DNA of 64,000 bases from Roseivivax sp. THAF197b (GCF_009363255.1 NZ_CP045318.1:348001-412000); one strand, 5' to 3'. Counted from the first letter of the stretch, positions 17,291 through 26,600 are shown. Notes: generated by a model from the letters alone, not told the origin. Numbers and translations: made by a program.

Positions 17291-18184
17291 TCAGATCCAC
17301 TTGGCCAAGGGCGGCAGCGACATCAGGACGGCATTCGCGTCATGTCCGGTTTCCAGGCCGAACTTGGTGCCGCGATCATAGACGAGGTTGTATTCCGCAT
17401 AGAGGCCGCGATGCACGAGCTGCGCCTCCTTGTCCGCGTTGGTGAAGGGCTGCACGCGGCGCTTCTCGACAAGCGGGACGTAGGCGGGCAGGAAGGCGCG
17501 GCCGATATCCTGGGTCAGCCGGAAATCGGCCTCCCAATCGCCGGTGCAATGATCGTCCATGAAGATGCCGCCGACGCCGCGCGCGCGTTTGCGGTGGGGA
17601 ATGTAAAAATACTCGTCCGCCCATGCCTTCAGGCGGGGATAATGGTCCTGTCCGTGCGGGTCGAGATGCGCCTTCTGCTGGGCGTGGAAATGCGCGGTGT
17701 CCTCGTCGTATTCGAGGCAGGGATTGAGGTCGGAGCCGCCGCCGAACCACCAGGCATGCGGCGTCCAGAACATGCGGGTGTTCATGTGCACGGCGGGCGC
17801 CTGCGGGTTCTGCATATGCGCGACAAGGCTGATGCCCGACGCCCAGAACCGCGGATCCTCGGCCATGCCGGGGATGCCCTTGCGGGCGGCCATGGCGGAT
17901 TGCGCGCGCTCTCCCAGCGTTCCGTAGACTTCGGAGACGTTGACGCCGACCTTCTCGAAGACGCGGCCGCCACGCATGACGCTCATCAGGCCGCCGCCCG
18001 CATCGGATCCGTCCTCGGCGGTGCGCGACGTCTCGCTGACCTCGAAGCTGCCCGGTGCCGCCTCCGCGAAGGGGCCGGTATCGTGGCTTTGCTCCAGCGC
18101 CTCGAAGGCGGCGACGATCTCGTCGCGCAGGCTTCTGAACCAGGCGGCCGCGCGGGCGCGTTCGTCTTTCAGCTCTTCGGTCAT
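17291..18184 (-). CDS. hemF: Oxygen-dependent coproporphyrinogen III oxidase
   Basis: 297 residues from the ATG at 18184; an upstream in-frame start at 18253 would overlap the preceding gene. HemF landmarks are clear: GGGLMSVMRGGRVFEKVGVN, AVHMNTRMF, WWFGGGSDLNPC and GGIFMDDH. The C-terminus is LYAEYNLVYDRGTKFGLETG. It decarboxylates coproporphyrinogen III to protoporphyrinogen IX with O2 in haem synthesis. It lies 65 bases downstream of an SDR-like gene on the same strand; hemC and hemE are elsewhere in this window. Confidence 0.96.
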   Translation of the reverse strand: MTEELKDERARAAAWFRSLRDEIVAAFEALEQSHDTGPFAEAAPGSFEVSETSRTAEDGSDAGGGLMSVMRGGRVFEKVGVNVSEVYGTLGERAQSAMAARKGIPGMAEDPRFWASGISLVAHMQNPQAPAVHMNTRMFWTPHAWWFGGGSDLNPCLEYDEDTAHFHAQQKAHLDPHGQDHYPRLKAWADEYFYIPHRKRARGVGGIFMDDHCTGDWEADFRLTQDIGRAFLPAYVPLVEKRRVQPFTNADKEAQLVHRGLYAEYNLVYDRGTKFGLETGHDANAVLMSLPPLAKWI

Positions 18185-18249
18185 GTCTTTCTCCCTGAAC
18201 CCCGGCAAGTCATGCCAAGGGCTGCAGGGGGCCGCAAGCCCCGCTGGCG

Positions 18250-19050
18250 TCAATGCGCGGGCGCGTTGACCGGATCGAGCAGGGTGCGGCCGCCATCGAC
18301 GGTCATGATCTGACCCGTCAGGAACTTCGCCGAATCAGAGCAGAGGAACTGCACCGCCTCGGCCAGCTCTTCCGCGGCAGCGATACGGCCGAGCGGGGTA
18401 TGCTCCTCGATATTGCCGCGATATTCGCGGTGCTCCTTCAACGTGTCCTTGAGGCTCGTGGACATGACCGACCCGAAGGCCAAGGCGTTCACGCGGATGC
18501 GTTTCGGCGCAAGGGCCACCGCCATGGAGCGCGTCATCTGGTCCAGTGCGGCGCAGGAGACCGAATAGCCCATCAATTGCGGATGCGTGCGCCGCGCCGC
18601 GATCGAGGACAGGTTCACGATGGCGCCCAACTGCCCGTCTTCCTGATCCTTGCCCTGCTTGATCATCCGCCGGGCGACGAGTTGCGACAGGCGCAAAGCC
18701 GTCATCAGGTTCTGATTGAGCAGGGTTTCAACCGACATGTCATCCATCGACATAGGGTCGGTCTCGATCATCTGGCGCGAGCCGTTGACCAGGATATCGA
18801 CCCGGTCAAAGGCATCGAGCGTGGCGGACAGGAGGTTGGCCAGCGTCAGCTTCTCGCGCAGATCCCCCGCGAAATAGCGCATCGTCTCGCTCGTATCGCT
18901 GTCGCCCACCTCCTCGGCGAGACGGGACTCGTCGATATCGGCAAACATCACGTTCGCGCCTTTCGCCGCGAAGTGCCGGGCAATGGCCAGACCCACGCCA
19001 TTGGCCGCACCGGTCACGATGGCGGTCTTGCCCTCAATGGAAAAGCTCAT
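18250..19050 (-). CDS. SDR-fold protein lacking the catalytic lysine
   Basis: 266 residues with a classical Rossmann start (TGAANGVGLAIA, about 13-24). The active-site Ser (LSSIAAR, 148-149) and Tyr162 are present, but the YxxxK motif reads YSVSC, so Lys is replaced by Cys166. The NNAG motif is also changed, to VNGSR. The C-terminal RVNALAFGSVMST and TGQIMTVDGG segments are normal. It probably binds NAD(P), but ordinary SDR dehydrogenase chemistry is doubtful. It lies directly upstream of hemF, so a link to haem synthesis is possible but unproven. Confidence 0.8.
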   Translation of the reverse strand: MSFSIEGKTAIVTGAANGVGLAIARHFAAKGANVMFADIDESRLAEEVGDSDTSETMRYFAGDLREKLTLANLLSATLDAFDRVDILVNGSRQMIETDPMSMDDMSVETLLNQNLMTALRLSQLVARRMIKQGKDQEDGQLGAIVNLSSIAARRTHPQLMGYSVSCAALDQMTRSMAVALAPKRIRVNALAFGSVMSTSLKDTLKEHREYRGNIEEHTPLGRIAAAEELAEAVQFLCSDSAKFLTGQIMTVDGGRTLLDPVNAPAH

Positions 19051-19095
19051 GATCCCTCGCTTGGGTGGGGTTGATCCGGCGGAGCCTAAACCGCT

Positions 19096-20088
19096 TTATC
19101 GCGGCTTTCGAGCCGGACGTTGCGCAAGGAGCACCTTGAAGCGGGTATTGGCCGCGATCTCGTCGACCTTGGCGAAAAGCGTGGCCAGCGTGTCCTCGTA
19201 GGGCAATTGCCGGTTGGCCACGACAAACAACCGTCCTGTCGGGGCGAGGCCGCGTGCTGCGGCGGCAAGAAACGCGCGCCCCAGCGCCGGATCGGCAGCT
19301 CGTCCAACGTGGAAGGGCGGGTTGGTCACCACCACGTCGAGCCGCGCCTCGGGCGTCCAGTCTCGCGCATCGGCCCAGTGGAACCGTGCGCGCGGGTCGT
19401 CGAGATTGGCCCGCGCGCATTCCAGCGCCGCATGATCGGCCTCGACGAGGTCGAGCGATGTGATCGCGTCCCGCTCAAGGAGTTTGCGCGACAAGTACCC
19501 CCAACCGGCGCCAAGGTCGGCAACGCGGCCGGAGATATCATCGGGCAGAGACTCGACCAGCAGGGCCGAGGCCGGGTCGATCCCATCTGCCGAGAAGACA
19601 CCGGGCAGCGTCAGGAACCCGTCGCGATTGGGCTCGGGTGCCGATGCGCGCCAGTCGCCGAAATGACCGCCCGCCTTGAAGGCGAAACACTTGCCATGCG
19701 CCTTGGAGATGTTCGCCGTAAGCGGCGTGCGCGCGCGCACGGCTTTCAACAGCGGCTCGACGCCGTCCGTCTTGGCACCGTCGACAATGATGGGCCCTGT
19801 TCCGACCGCCGCCTCCGCGTCGCCGATCAGCGCCTCCGCCTCCGCGCGGGCGCGGGGTAGGGTGACGATGGCGGCGCTGTAATCGCCTTCGGGCGTGACC
19901 GCGCAGTCAAAACCCTGCATCTGAAGGGCGGCATGATCGGGGTAATGGCGCTGGATGACGTGGCAGCGATCCTTGGGCAATTCCGACAGATCGCTCTCCG
20001 CCCGCGGGTTGAAAAGCGCGATGCGGCCGGTTTCGGGCAGCGCGATGGCGCCGGTCTCGAGGGCATGTGTCAGGCGGGAGCGGGTCAT
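19096..20088 (-). CDS. Class I SAM methyltransferase, RsmC-like (16S rRNA guanine-N2)
   Basis: 330 residues from the ATG at 20088, which gives MTRSRLTHALETGAIALP. RsmC architecture: an N-terminal degenerate domain (DRCHVIQRHYPDHAALQMQGF), then a catalytic SAM domain with motif I VADLGAGWGYLSRKLL and the N-methyltransferase motif VVTNPPFHVGR. It probably methylates G1207-equivalent N2 of 16S rRNA; alternatively RlmG-type. The ORF could be extended upstream, but that would overlap clpS. It lies 25 bases after clpS. Confidence 0.82.
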   Translation of the reverse strand: MTRSRLTHALETGAIALPETGRIALFNPRAESDLSELPKDRCHVIQRHYPDHAALQMQGFDCAVTPEGDYSAAIVTLPRARAEAEALIGDAEAAVGTGPIIVDGAKTDGVEPLLKAVRARTPLTANISKAHGKCFAFKAGGHFGDWRASAPEPNRDGFLTLPGVFSADGIDPASALLVESLPDDISGRVADLGAGWGYLSRKLLERDAITSLDLVEADHAALECARANLDDPRARFHWADARDWTPEARLDVVVTNPPFHVGRAADPALGRAFLAAAARGLAPTGRLFVVANRQLPYEDTLATLFAKVDEIAANTRFKVLLAQRPARKPR

Positions 20089-20113
20089 GAGGCGAGAGGC
20101 GCGGGCAGGCGCG

Positions 20114-20473
20114 TCACTCCTTCTCCATCGTGCATTGCAGCGGGTGCTGATGACGACGGGCAAAATCCATGACCTGACCCACCTTGGTCTCCGCGATTTC
20201 GTGGCTGAAGACGCCAACCACGGCGAGGCCCTTCTTGTGCACGGTGAGCATGATCTCGAACGCCTGGGCATGGTTCATCCCGAAGAACCGCTCCAGCACA
20301 TGCACGACGAATTCCATCGGCGTGTAATCGTCGTTCAGCAAAAGCACCTTGTAGAGCGGCGGCTTCTTCGTGCGGGTCTTCGTTTCGATGACGACATTGG
20401 TATCGCCATCATCCCCGCCCGGGGGGCGAGCGGCGAGGACCATCGGCTTGGCGCTTTGGGAAAGTGTCTTCAT
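20114..20473 (-). CDS. clpS: ATP-dependent Clp protease adaptor ClpS
   Basis: The conserved core is [45 protein letters not shown], including the NDDYTPM motif that binds N-degrons. It ends in the family-typical [10 protein letters not shown]. ClpS delivers N-end-rule substrates to ClpAP. The start is uncertain: ATG at 20473 gives 119 residues with no strong ribosome binding site, and an ATG ten codons later is possible. A much longer frame running upstream is an artefact, because it opposes the HAD gene. Confidence 0.94.
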   Translation of the reverse strand: MKTLSQSAKPMVLAARPPGGDDGDTNVVIETKTRTKKPPLYKVLLLNDDYTPMEFVVHVLERFFGMNHAQAFEIMLTVHKKGLAVVGVFSHEIAETKVGQVMDFARRHQHPLQCTMEKE

Positions 20474-20578
20474 CAGGATTGGAATGCCGTGTTCGATTGC
20501 TCGGGTCGGTGCGCCAAGTATATAACCCAGCCTTCGGTTAAAAAAAGGCCCCCGCGGTCGAAGAAAGACGGAAAAGCG

Positions 20579-21274
20579 ATGCGAGCACTTCGGACGGTGG
20601 CCTTCGATGCGGATGACACGCTCTGGCACAATGAGCGGTTCTTCAAAATGACACAGGCGCATTTTGCCGACCTGTTGCGCGATTACGCAGCCCCCGAGGA
20701 CCTCGACCAGCGGCTGATGGAGGCCGAGCGGCGTAACCTCGGGCATTACGGATTCGGCGTGAAAGGCTTTACCCTGTCGATGATCGAGACCGCGCTCGAC
20801 GTCACCGATCACCGTGCGCCCGGCCATGTGATCCGCGAAATCATGGAGGTGGGGCGCGACATGCTGGCCCATCCGATCGAGCTTCTGCCGCATGTGGAAG
20901 AGACGGTGCGCGCGCTGGCGGAGACTCATTATGTCATGGTCGTCACCAAGGGAGACCTTCTGCACCAGGAACGGAAGGTCGCGCAATCGGGCCTCGGCGA
21001 TCTGTTCGACGCGGTCGAGGTCGTGTCGGACAAGACGCCGGGCATTTACACCCGCTTGTTCGAACAGGTGCCGGGCGGTGTGGTGGGCACCATGATGGTC
21101 GGCAATTCGATGAAGTCCGACGTGCGCCCCGCCATCGAGGCGGGAAGCTGGGGCGTGTTTGTCCCGCATGAACATGCCTGGGATTTCGAAGCCGCCGAAG
21201 CGCCCGAACATCCCCGTTACGCAGAGATCGCGGATCTGTCGGGCCTGCCCGATCTCGTGGCTGGAATCGGGTGA
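20579..21274 (+). CDS. HAD-superfamily hydrolase
   Basis: 231 residues from the ATG at 20579. HAD motif I is [12 protein letters not shown] (Asp9 nucleophile, Asp11 acid/base). Motif II is VVTKGD, the Lys of motif III lies in [14 protein letters not shown], and motif IV is [10 protein letters not shown]. Gly after Thr in motif II is replaced by Lys-Gly, a common variant. It dephosphorylates an unknown small metabolite. It is divergent from clpS, with about 105 bases between. Confidence 0.88.
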   Translation: MRALRTVAFDADDTLWHNERFFKMTQAHFADLLRDYAAPEDLDQRLMEAERRNLGHYGFGVKGFTLSMIETALDVTDHRAPGHVIREIMEVGRDMLAHPIELLPHVEETVRALAETHYVMVVTKGDLLHQERKVAQSGLGDLFDAVEVVSDKTPGIYTRLFEQVPGGVVGTMMVGNSMKSDVRPAIEAGSWGVFVPHEHAWDFEAAEAPEHPRYAEIADLSGLPDLVAGIG

Positions 21275-21312
21275 TCCGGGCCGCTTGAGCGCCGCCTCAA
21301 TGCGGCCCGATC
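21273..21312 (+). terminator. Long near-perfect hairpin after the HAD gene
   Basis: GATCCGGGCCGCTTGAG pairs with CTCAATGCGGCCCGATC across a six-base loop; the first base lies within the HAD stop codon. No T-run follows, so it may be a Rho-assisted or stabilising 3' hairpin and not a classic intrinsic terminator. Confidence 0.45.
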
Positions 21313-21533
21313 CGTGCCACATTCTCGCCACATTCTCAGCCGGTTGTGTGCGCCTCTCGGGGCGCATCTACATATAGCGAGACCGGGTTTGCGCAACGGC
21401 AAAAAAATCAGCGTTCATAAGCCTTTGCCGCACGGGCTTCATGTGGTACTCTAGTTTTAATAACAGGCGAACAGCCGCAAAAACCGCTCACCCGAAAAAT
21501 CGGGGGGCAACGAGGCAGAGAAGGCAGAAATCC

Positions 21534-23144
21534 GTGAGGGTACCGCACAGGCAGGCGGGCCGTTCAGGCCTGTATTTTATCACAGCATTCTGGTTCCTCG
21601 TGATCCTTCCGCTGAGCGCGATGGCCGCGCCGTATGCGGGCATGGTCATGGATGCGAGAACCGGCAAAGTCTATTACAGCGAAAACGCAGATACGCCGCT
21701 TCACCCGGCGTCTCTGACCAAGATGATGACGCTTTACATCGCCTTCGAGGCGGTGGAGAACGGTGAGCTCAGCATGGACACGCTCGTGACCGTGACGCGC
21801 AACGCCGCCTCCGAGCCGCCCTCGAAACTGGGCCTGCGCTCGGGCCAGAAGATCAAGCTGCGCTACCTAGTGCGCGCCGCGGCAGTGAAATCCGCAAATG
21901 ACGCGGCCACCGCCATCGGCGAGGCGATCGAGGGCTCCGAAGCGGCCTTTGCCCGGCGCATGAACCGCACCGCCAAGGCGCTGGGCATGACGCGCACCAA
22001 CTTCAAGAACGCCCACGGCCTGACCGAGAGCGGGCATCTGTCCACCGCGCGCGACATGACGATCCTTGGCCGCCACGTGCTTTACGACTACCCGGAATAT
22101 TACAACCTGTTCAGCCGCATTCAGGCCGATGCAGGCGTGCGCACCGTGGCTCATACCAACCGTCGTCTTCTGCGCAGCTATGCAGGGGCTGACGGTATCA
22201 AGACGGGCTACACACGGGCTGCGGGCTTCAACCTCGTGGCTTCGGCGGAGCGGGGGGGCGAGCGCGTGATCGCCACGGTCTTCGGCGGCAGGTCCACCGC
22301 GACGCGCAACGCGCAGGTGGAAAAACTGCTCGATCTCGGCTTCCGCAAGGCACCGAGCCGCGTCGCCTTCAACGCACCGGGCAAGCCGCCCTACATGGGC
22401 AAGATGGGCAATGTTGTCGTCGCCAAGGACGCGGATCCGAGCCCGGGTCACCGCGCGAAATCCATTCGCGTGGCCGCCGCCGCCGTCAAGGTGAGCCTGC
22501 GTCCGCAGGGCCGACCCATTGAGGAGCCCGCGCCGCTTCTCGTCGCCGAGGTTGCCGACGATATCGAAGCGGTCGTGAACGAAGCCGTGGCATTGGCCAT
22601 GGTCGCAAGCGAGGACGCCTCCGCGCCCCAAGTGGAGGAGACGGTCACGCAAGAGGTGGCGTCGCTCTCCACCGACGCGATGGTCGAGGTCGCCTTGGCG
22701 GAGGACGCGCCCGAGGCCGAAGCCGAGACAAAGACGGAGACCGAAATCGCGCTGGCAGCCGCCGCGCAGGCGCCCAAAGTGTCCCTCGCGCCAAAGACGC
22801 GCCCGCAGGATGTCGTTCTGGCGGCTCTCGACACGTCCGATGCGGCCACGCCCGCACCTGCCGTCGTGAAGCCGCGCGAGGTTGTCAGCCGGATCTCGAC
22901 CTCCGGCGGGCGGCATTGGGGCATCAATGTCGGCACCTATCCCAGCCGGTATTCGGCCGAGCGGATGCTCCTGAAGACTGCGCTGCAGGAGATGGCGACG
23001 CTGGATGGCAGCCTCCGCAAGGTCATCAATCGCGGCAACGGGTTTGACGCGAACTTCATGGGGATGACGCAGGATATGGCGGCCATCGCATGCCAGCGGC
23101 TTGCCGCCCGCCAGGTGGAATGCACGCCGATCGGACCCAGCTGA
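21534..23144 (+). CDS. D-alanyl-D-alanine carboxypeptidase with C-terminal SPOR domain
   Basis: I prefer the GTG at 21534, with AGAAGG upstream; an ATG at 21441 would add 31 basic residues before the signal peptide. From the GTG: a signal peptide (LYFITAFWFLVILPLSAMA), then a penicillin-binding domain with S60-L-T-K63, S120-A-N and K223-T-G. A long acidic Ala/Glu-rich linker (about 330-445) follows, and then an ~80-residue SPOR domain (HWGINVGTYPSRYSAERMLL). The enzyme trims peptidoglycan pentapeptides in the periplasm; SPOR should target it to denuded glycan at the septum. The 259 bases before it hold the HAD hairpin and a weak promoter candidate, TTGCCG/TACTCT (21425-21452). Confidence 0.92.
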   Translation: MRVPHRQAGRSGLYFITAFWFLVILPLSAMAAPYAGMVMDARTGKVYYSENADTPLHPASLTKMMTLYIAFEAVENGELSMDTLVTVTRNAASEPPSKLGLRSGQKIKLRYLVRAAAVKSANDAATAIGEAIEGSEAAFARRMNRTAKALGMTRTNFKNAHGLTESGHLSTARDMTILGRHVLYDYPEYYNLFSRIQADAGVRTVAHTNRRLLRSYAGADGIKTGYTRAAGFNLVASAERGGERVIATVFGGRSTATRNAQVEKLLDLGFRKAPSRVAFNAPGKPPYMGKMGNVVVAKDADPSPGHRAKSIRVAAAAVKVSLRPQGRPIEEPAPLLVAEVADDIEAVVNEAVALAMVASEDASAPQVEETVTQEVASLSTDAMVEVALAEDAPEAEAETKTETEIALAAAAQAPKVSLAPKTRPQDVVLAALDTSDAATPAPAVVKPREVVSRISTSGGRHWGINVGTYPSRYSAERMLLKTALQEMATLDGSLRKVINRGNGFDANFMGMTQDMAAIACQRLAARQVECTPIGPS

Positions 23145-23179
23145 CCTCCGGGGCATCGGTCCCGACCCGAGACGATCAG

Positions 23180-23213
23180 AACGCGCCGCGCTCCTAGAGG
23201 GTCGGCGCGTTTT
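23180..23213 (+). terminator. Intrinsic terminator shared by the carboxypeptidase and LysR genes
   Basis: The stem AACGCGCCG/CGGCGCGTT is followed by a short T-run (TTTTG). The LysR stop codon (23194-23196) lies inside the loop, so the end of that gene overlaps the terminator of the opposing gene. Confidence 0.65.
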
Positions 23214-24078
23214 GCTTGGCTTCGCGCCTGATCCACTTGATGAACGCCTTCAGCGCGGGCCGCTGGACGCCGGGCAGGGTGACCACGTGGTAGCCTGCCT
23301 CGGGCCGCTCCTCGAAGAGCAGGCGCAGCCGCCCGTTCTGGATGTCTTCCGCGACCGCCATGCGCGTCGAGACCGCGATACCTTGCCCGTTGCGCGCCCC
23401 GTCCAGCATCAGGTTGCCGGGGGCGACGATGCCCTTGATGCGGGCGCCCGTCACACCGTGCTTTTCCAGCCATTCCGAAGCCTCCGACGTGCCAAGCTCC
23501 TGTATCCACGGATAGCGCGTCAGCGCGCTCAGTTCCGGCAGGGGGCCGGTCCCGACGAGCGAGGGTGCCGCCACCACCGCGATGGGCGCCTGGATGAGCT
23601 TGTGCGACTCGAGCCCCGGCCATCCGCCTTCGCCGTACCGGATCGCCACGTCCACGCCGCCCGGCTCCAAGGGCGTCAGCGCGGGCGTGGGCGCGATCAT
23701 CACGTCGATATCCGGGTGCAGCGCGCTGAAGCTTGCCAGCCGGGGCATCAGCCACATGGCCGCGAAACTCGGCGAGGTGGTCACATGGAGCGGGCGGTCC
23801 TCATGCGCACCGGTCAGGGCCTCGATCGTCTGGGCGATGGTGCCGAACCCCTTGCTGAGCGCACGCGCCAATTCGTGACCCTCGTAGGTTAGCGACAGAG
23901 CCCGCGAGCTGCGATCGAGCAGTCTGAGGCCGAGATGCGCCTCTAGGCTGCGCAATTGCTGACTGATGGCGGCATGGCTGACGTTGAGCGCCCGCCCGGC
24001 CGCCGTGACGGAGCCCGTCTCGGTATAGGCCGCAAAGGCCCGAAGCGCGGAAAGGGGTGGTAGCGATAACCAGTCCAT
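23194..24078 (-). CDS. LysR-family transcriptional regulator (GcvA-like)
   Basis: 294 residues from the ATG at 24078 (MDWLSLPPLSALRAFAAYTE); an upstream start at 24099 adds seven residues. The winged helix lies at about 6-65 (TAAGRALNVSHAAISQQLRSLEAHLGLRLLDR). The effector domain follows with LHVTTSPSFAAMWLMPRL and GVDVAIRYGEGGWPGL, typical of the GcvA/AmpR branch. It is divergently transcribed from a pair of tiny ORFs across a 99-base gap, the classic layout for a LysR regulator and its target. Confidence 0.92.
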   Translation of the reverse strand: MDWLSLPPLSALRAFAAYTETGSVTAAGRALNVSHAAISQQLRSLEAHLGLRLLDRSSRALSLTYEGHELARALSKGFGTIAQTIEALTGAHEDRPLHVTTSPSFAAMWLMPRLASFSALHPDIDVMIAPTPALTPLEPGGVDVAIRYGEGGWPGLESHKLIQAPIAVVAAPSLVGTGPLPELSALTRYPWIQELGTSEASEWLEKHGVTGARIKGIVAPGNLMLDGARNGQGIAVSTRMAVAEDIQNGRLRLLFEERPEAGYHVVTLPGVQRPALKAFIKWIRREAKQNAPTL

Positions 24079-24177
24079 TCGTAATCTCAGCTTACACACG
24101 GTGATTTTTCATGGCTCGCATTTTTCCACCATAGACGCAATATCAGTGTCACACGCTGGAAAGAAGGAAGCCCGGTC

Positions 24178-24312
24178 ATGTTGAATGTCATTGCACAAAG
24201 CTTGCGCGTCGCCACCGGCAAGAACGTCGGCAATTCGTCCCGGACATTGCGCGCGGAACCCGTCTCCCGCGAAAAGATCCGCTTTCAGGCACCGAAGGAT
24301 TGGGGCAAATGA
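24178..24312 (+). CDS. 44-residue basic small protein, first of an overlapping pair
   Basis: ATG at 24178 with a good AAGGAAG ribosome binding site nine bases upstream. It begins MLNVIAQSLRVATGKN and ends APKDWGK: basic, no transmembrane helix, no cysteines. It overlaps the next tiny ORF by four bases (ATGA) and is followed by a strong terminator, so the pair forms a complete short transcription unit divergent from a LysR gene. Family not recognised. A leader-type or regulatory peptide is possible. Confidence 0.55.
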   Translation: MLNVIAQSLRVATGKNVGNSSRTLRAEPVSREKIRFQAPKDWGK

Positions 24313-24455
24313 TCGACCCCCTCCTGACCTATGTCGAGCAGCGGTTGTCCCGTGATCTCGACGCGGCGCTGACGCTGCGCAGCCTGGGCTTCGCACGGCC
24401 CCTGCCGCATATGCGGCGCTACGTGCCCCGCGTCCGCCTGCGCGCGGCGCGATAA
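24309..24455 (+). CDS. 48-residue arginine-rich small protein, second of the pair
   Basis: It starts within the preceding ORF's stop (ATGA), a sign of translational coupling. It begins MIDPLLTYVEQRLSRDLDAA, a predicted amphipathic helix, and ends in an Arg-rich tail (RRYVPRVRLRAAR). The helix-plus-Arg-tail layout is reminiscent of small Arg-rich proteins such as DUF1127, but I cannot assign it. The intrinsic terminator begins 37 bases after its stop. Confidence 0.55.
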   Translation: MIDPLLTYVEQRLSRDLDAALTLRSLGFARPLPHMRRYVPRVRLRAAR

Positions 24456-24491
24456 GCCTGCGAGCCTACACATGCAGATGCCCGACAAGTA

Positions 24492-24520
24492 AAAGGGCGC
24501 GTCCGGTCGGCGCGCCCTTT
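24492..24520 (+). terminator. Intrinsic terminator of the small-ORF pair
   Basis: A perfect 10-bp stem AAAGGGCGCG/CGCGCCCTTT with a nine-base loop. The A-run before and T-run after let it work in both directions, so it may also terminate the opposing small secreted-protein gene. Confidence 0.85.
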
Positions 24521-24548
24521 GTCATTTCCCGATCAATATCCCTGCGGT

Positions 24549-24836
24549 TCACACGGCACGGCTGGCCTCGGCGGGCAGGATGCAGGCACACAGCGCCGGA
24601 TCGTCGGGATGTCCCGCCTCCAGCACGATGTCAGGCGGTGTGCCGGGCGCGCCGGGGAAGGCGCGCACACCCGCGATCTGGCCGGTGGTGGCCGCGCGTT
24701 TGAGATCCTCGGTCCAGGCGGCGGCATGGGTCTTCGCCGCGCTGAGGCCCGAGACGGCCATCTCGGCCCCACGATCCGCGAAGGCGGCGCTGACCAGGGA
24801 CATTCCAACAACGGCGGCACATAAACGATAGGTCAC
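24549..24836 (-). CDS. Small secreted protein of unknown function (95 residues, GTG start)
   Basis: The GTG at 24836, with TTGAGGA upstream, gives a clear signal peptide (YRLCAAVVGMSLVSAAFA, cut before DRG). The mature part of about 75 residues has two Cys close together (CAC) near the C-terminus and no recognisable domain. A longer frame starting at 24959 would bury the signal peptide. It lies downstream of yejF on the same strand with a ~135-base gap, and could be a separate unit. Confidence 0.6.
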   Translation of the reverse strand: MTYRLCAAVVGMSLVSAAFADRGAEMAVSGLSAAKTHAAAWTEDLKRAATTGQIAGVRAFPGAPGTPPDIVLEAGHPDDPALCACILPAEASRAV

Positions 24837-24970
24837 TGCACGATCCTCAAGGGTTTTTGTTGTGCAGGCAGCTATGGGTGAAAAACGTCGCGGAAATTCG
24901 GCGCGCGCCGGGCTCTTCCATGATTTTATGGCCGCGGCTTCGCCACATTTTCTGAACAATGGGTCGAATG

Positions 24971-26563
24971 CTACCCGATTGGTTCGAGTGCGGCTGCAAT
25001 CAGGGTGCGGGTATATTCGGTCTGCGGACGGTCGAAAATCGCCTCGGTCGGACCGCTCTCCATGACGTCGCCCTGCTTCATCACAATGACCTTGTGGCTC
25101 ATCGCACGGACCACTTTCAGGTCGTGGCTGATGAACAGGTAGGCGAGGTCGTATTTCTGCTGCAGGTCGCGCAGAAGGTTCACGATCTGCACCTGTACCG
25201 TCATGTCGAGCGCGGAGGTCGGCTCATCCAGCACCAGAAGCCGGGGGCGCAGCACCATGGCGCGCGCGATGGCGATGCGCTGGCGCTGACCGCCGGAAAA
25301 TTCGTGCGGGTAGCGGTGCATCGTGGCGGGATCGAGGCCAACCTCGACCATCACCTCGGCCACCAATTCGCGCGGATCGCGGCCATCGGGCGCGCCGTGT
25401 ACGCCCAGCCCCTCGGCGATGATCTGTTCGCAGGTCATGCGCGGGCTCAGCGATCCGAACGGGTCCTGGAAGACGATCTGCATCTCGGAGCGCAGGCGGC
25501 GCAGCTCCTTCGTGGACCATTTGCGCACATCCGCCCCGCGATATGTGATGCCGCCCTCGGATTGGATGAGCCGCATGATCGCGAGCGCCAGCGTCGTCTT
25601 GCCCGAACCCGATTCGCCCACGATGCCCACCGTCTCGCCCGCGCGGACGGAGATGGAGGCATCGTTCACGGCCTTCACATAGCCCACGGTGCGTTTCAGC
25701 AGGCCCTTCTGGATCGGGAACCAGATCTTGAGGTTGTCCGTGCGCGCGATCTCTTCGGCCTCCGGGGAGACGGGATCGGGATGGCCGGTCGATTCCGCCG
25801 ACAGCAGCATCTTGGTGTAGTCATGCTGCGGATTGGCGAAGATCTCCCGCGTTGGGCCGGTCTCGACGATTTCGCCCGCCTTCATGACGCAGACGCGGTC
25901 GGCGATGCGGCGGACGATGCCCAGATCGTGGGTGATGAAGAGAAGGCTCATGCCTTCTTCGCGCTTCAGATCGGCCAGAAGCTCAAGGATCTGCGCCTGG
26001 ATCGTCACGTCGAGCGCGGTGGTGGGCTCGTCCGCGATTAGAAGGTGCGGATCATTGGCGAGCGCCATGGCGATCATCACGCGCTGACGTTGCCCGCCGG
26101 AAAGCTGGTGCGGATAGGCGCCAAGGCGGCTTTCGGGATCGTGAATCCCCACCCGTTCGAGCAGGTCGAGGATGCGCGCGCGCGCCGGAGCCCCGACAAG
26201 GCCCTGATGCAGCGCGATGCTTTCCGACAGCTGCTTTTCCAGCGTGTGGAGCGGATTGAGCGACGTCATCGGCTCCTGGAAGATGAAGGAGATATCGTTG
26301 CCGCGGACCTTGCGCAGAACCTTGTCGTCTGCGCCGATCATCTCCTGCCCGGCATAGGTAACCGAGCCGGTGACTTCGGCCGAGGGGCCAAGAAGCTGCA
26401 CGGTAGAGAGCGCCGAGACGGATTTGCCGGAGCCCGACTCGCCCACGAGTGCCACGGTCTCGCCCTTGTCGATATGGAAGGACACGCCGCGCACGGCTTC
26501 TGTCCTCTGGCCATCCTGGCGGAAGGCGACGCGCAGGTCGCGGACATCGAGAACGCGGGTCAT
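24971..26563 (-). CDS. yejF: Peptide ABC importer, fused double ATPase YejF
   Basis: 530 residues with two complete nucleotide-binding domains. The first has GESGSGKS (about 41), LSGGQRQR and [12 protein letters not shown]; the second repeats these with GESGSGKT (about 318), [14 protein letters not shown] and [12 protein letters not shown]. This fusion is typical of YejF, whereas Opp/Dpp use separate ATPases. It powers uptake of oligopeptides, and microcin C in enterics, through YejB/YejE. It is the last gene of yejABEF. Confidence 0.94.
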   Translation of the reverse strand: MTRVLDVRDLRVAFRQDGQRTEAVRGVSFHIDKGETVALVGESGSGKSVSALSTVQLLGPSAEVTGSVTYAGQEMIGADDKVLRKVRGNDISFIFQEPMTSLNPLHTLEKQLSESIALHQGLVGAPARARILDLLERVGIHDPESRLGAYPHQLSGGQRQRVMIAMALANDPHLLIADEPTTALDVTIQAQILELLADLKREEGMSLLFITHDLGIVRRIADRVCVMKAGEIVETGPTREIFANPQHDYTKMLLSAESTGHPDPVSPEAEEIARTDNLKIWFPIQKGLLKRTVGYVKAVNDASISVRAGETVGIVGESGSGKTTLALAIMRLIQSEGGITYRGADVRKWSTKELRRLRSEMQIVFQDPFGSLSPRMTCEQIIAEGLGVHGAPDGRDPRELVAEVMVEVGLDPATMHRYPHEFSGGQRQRIAIARAMVLRPRLLVLDEPTSALDMTVQVQIVNLLRDLQQKYDLAYLFISHDLKVVRAMSHKVIVMKQGDVMESGPTEAIFDRPQTEYTRTLIAAALEPIG

Positions 26564-26600
26564 GTATTTCCTCCCGGGGCGCTGAAGTCACGCGATGCAG

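Noticed and set aside
20474..21367. Upstream extension of the clpS frame across the HAD gene
   Set aside because: It is antisense to a HAD hydrolase with all its motifs, and ClpS family length ends near the ATG at 20473.
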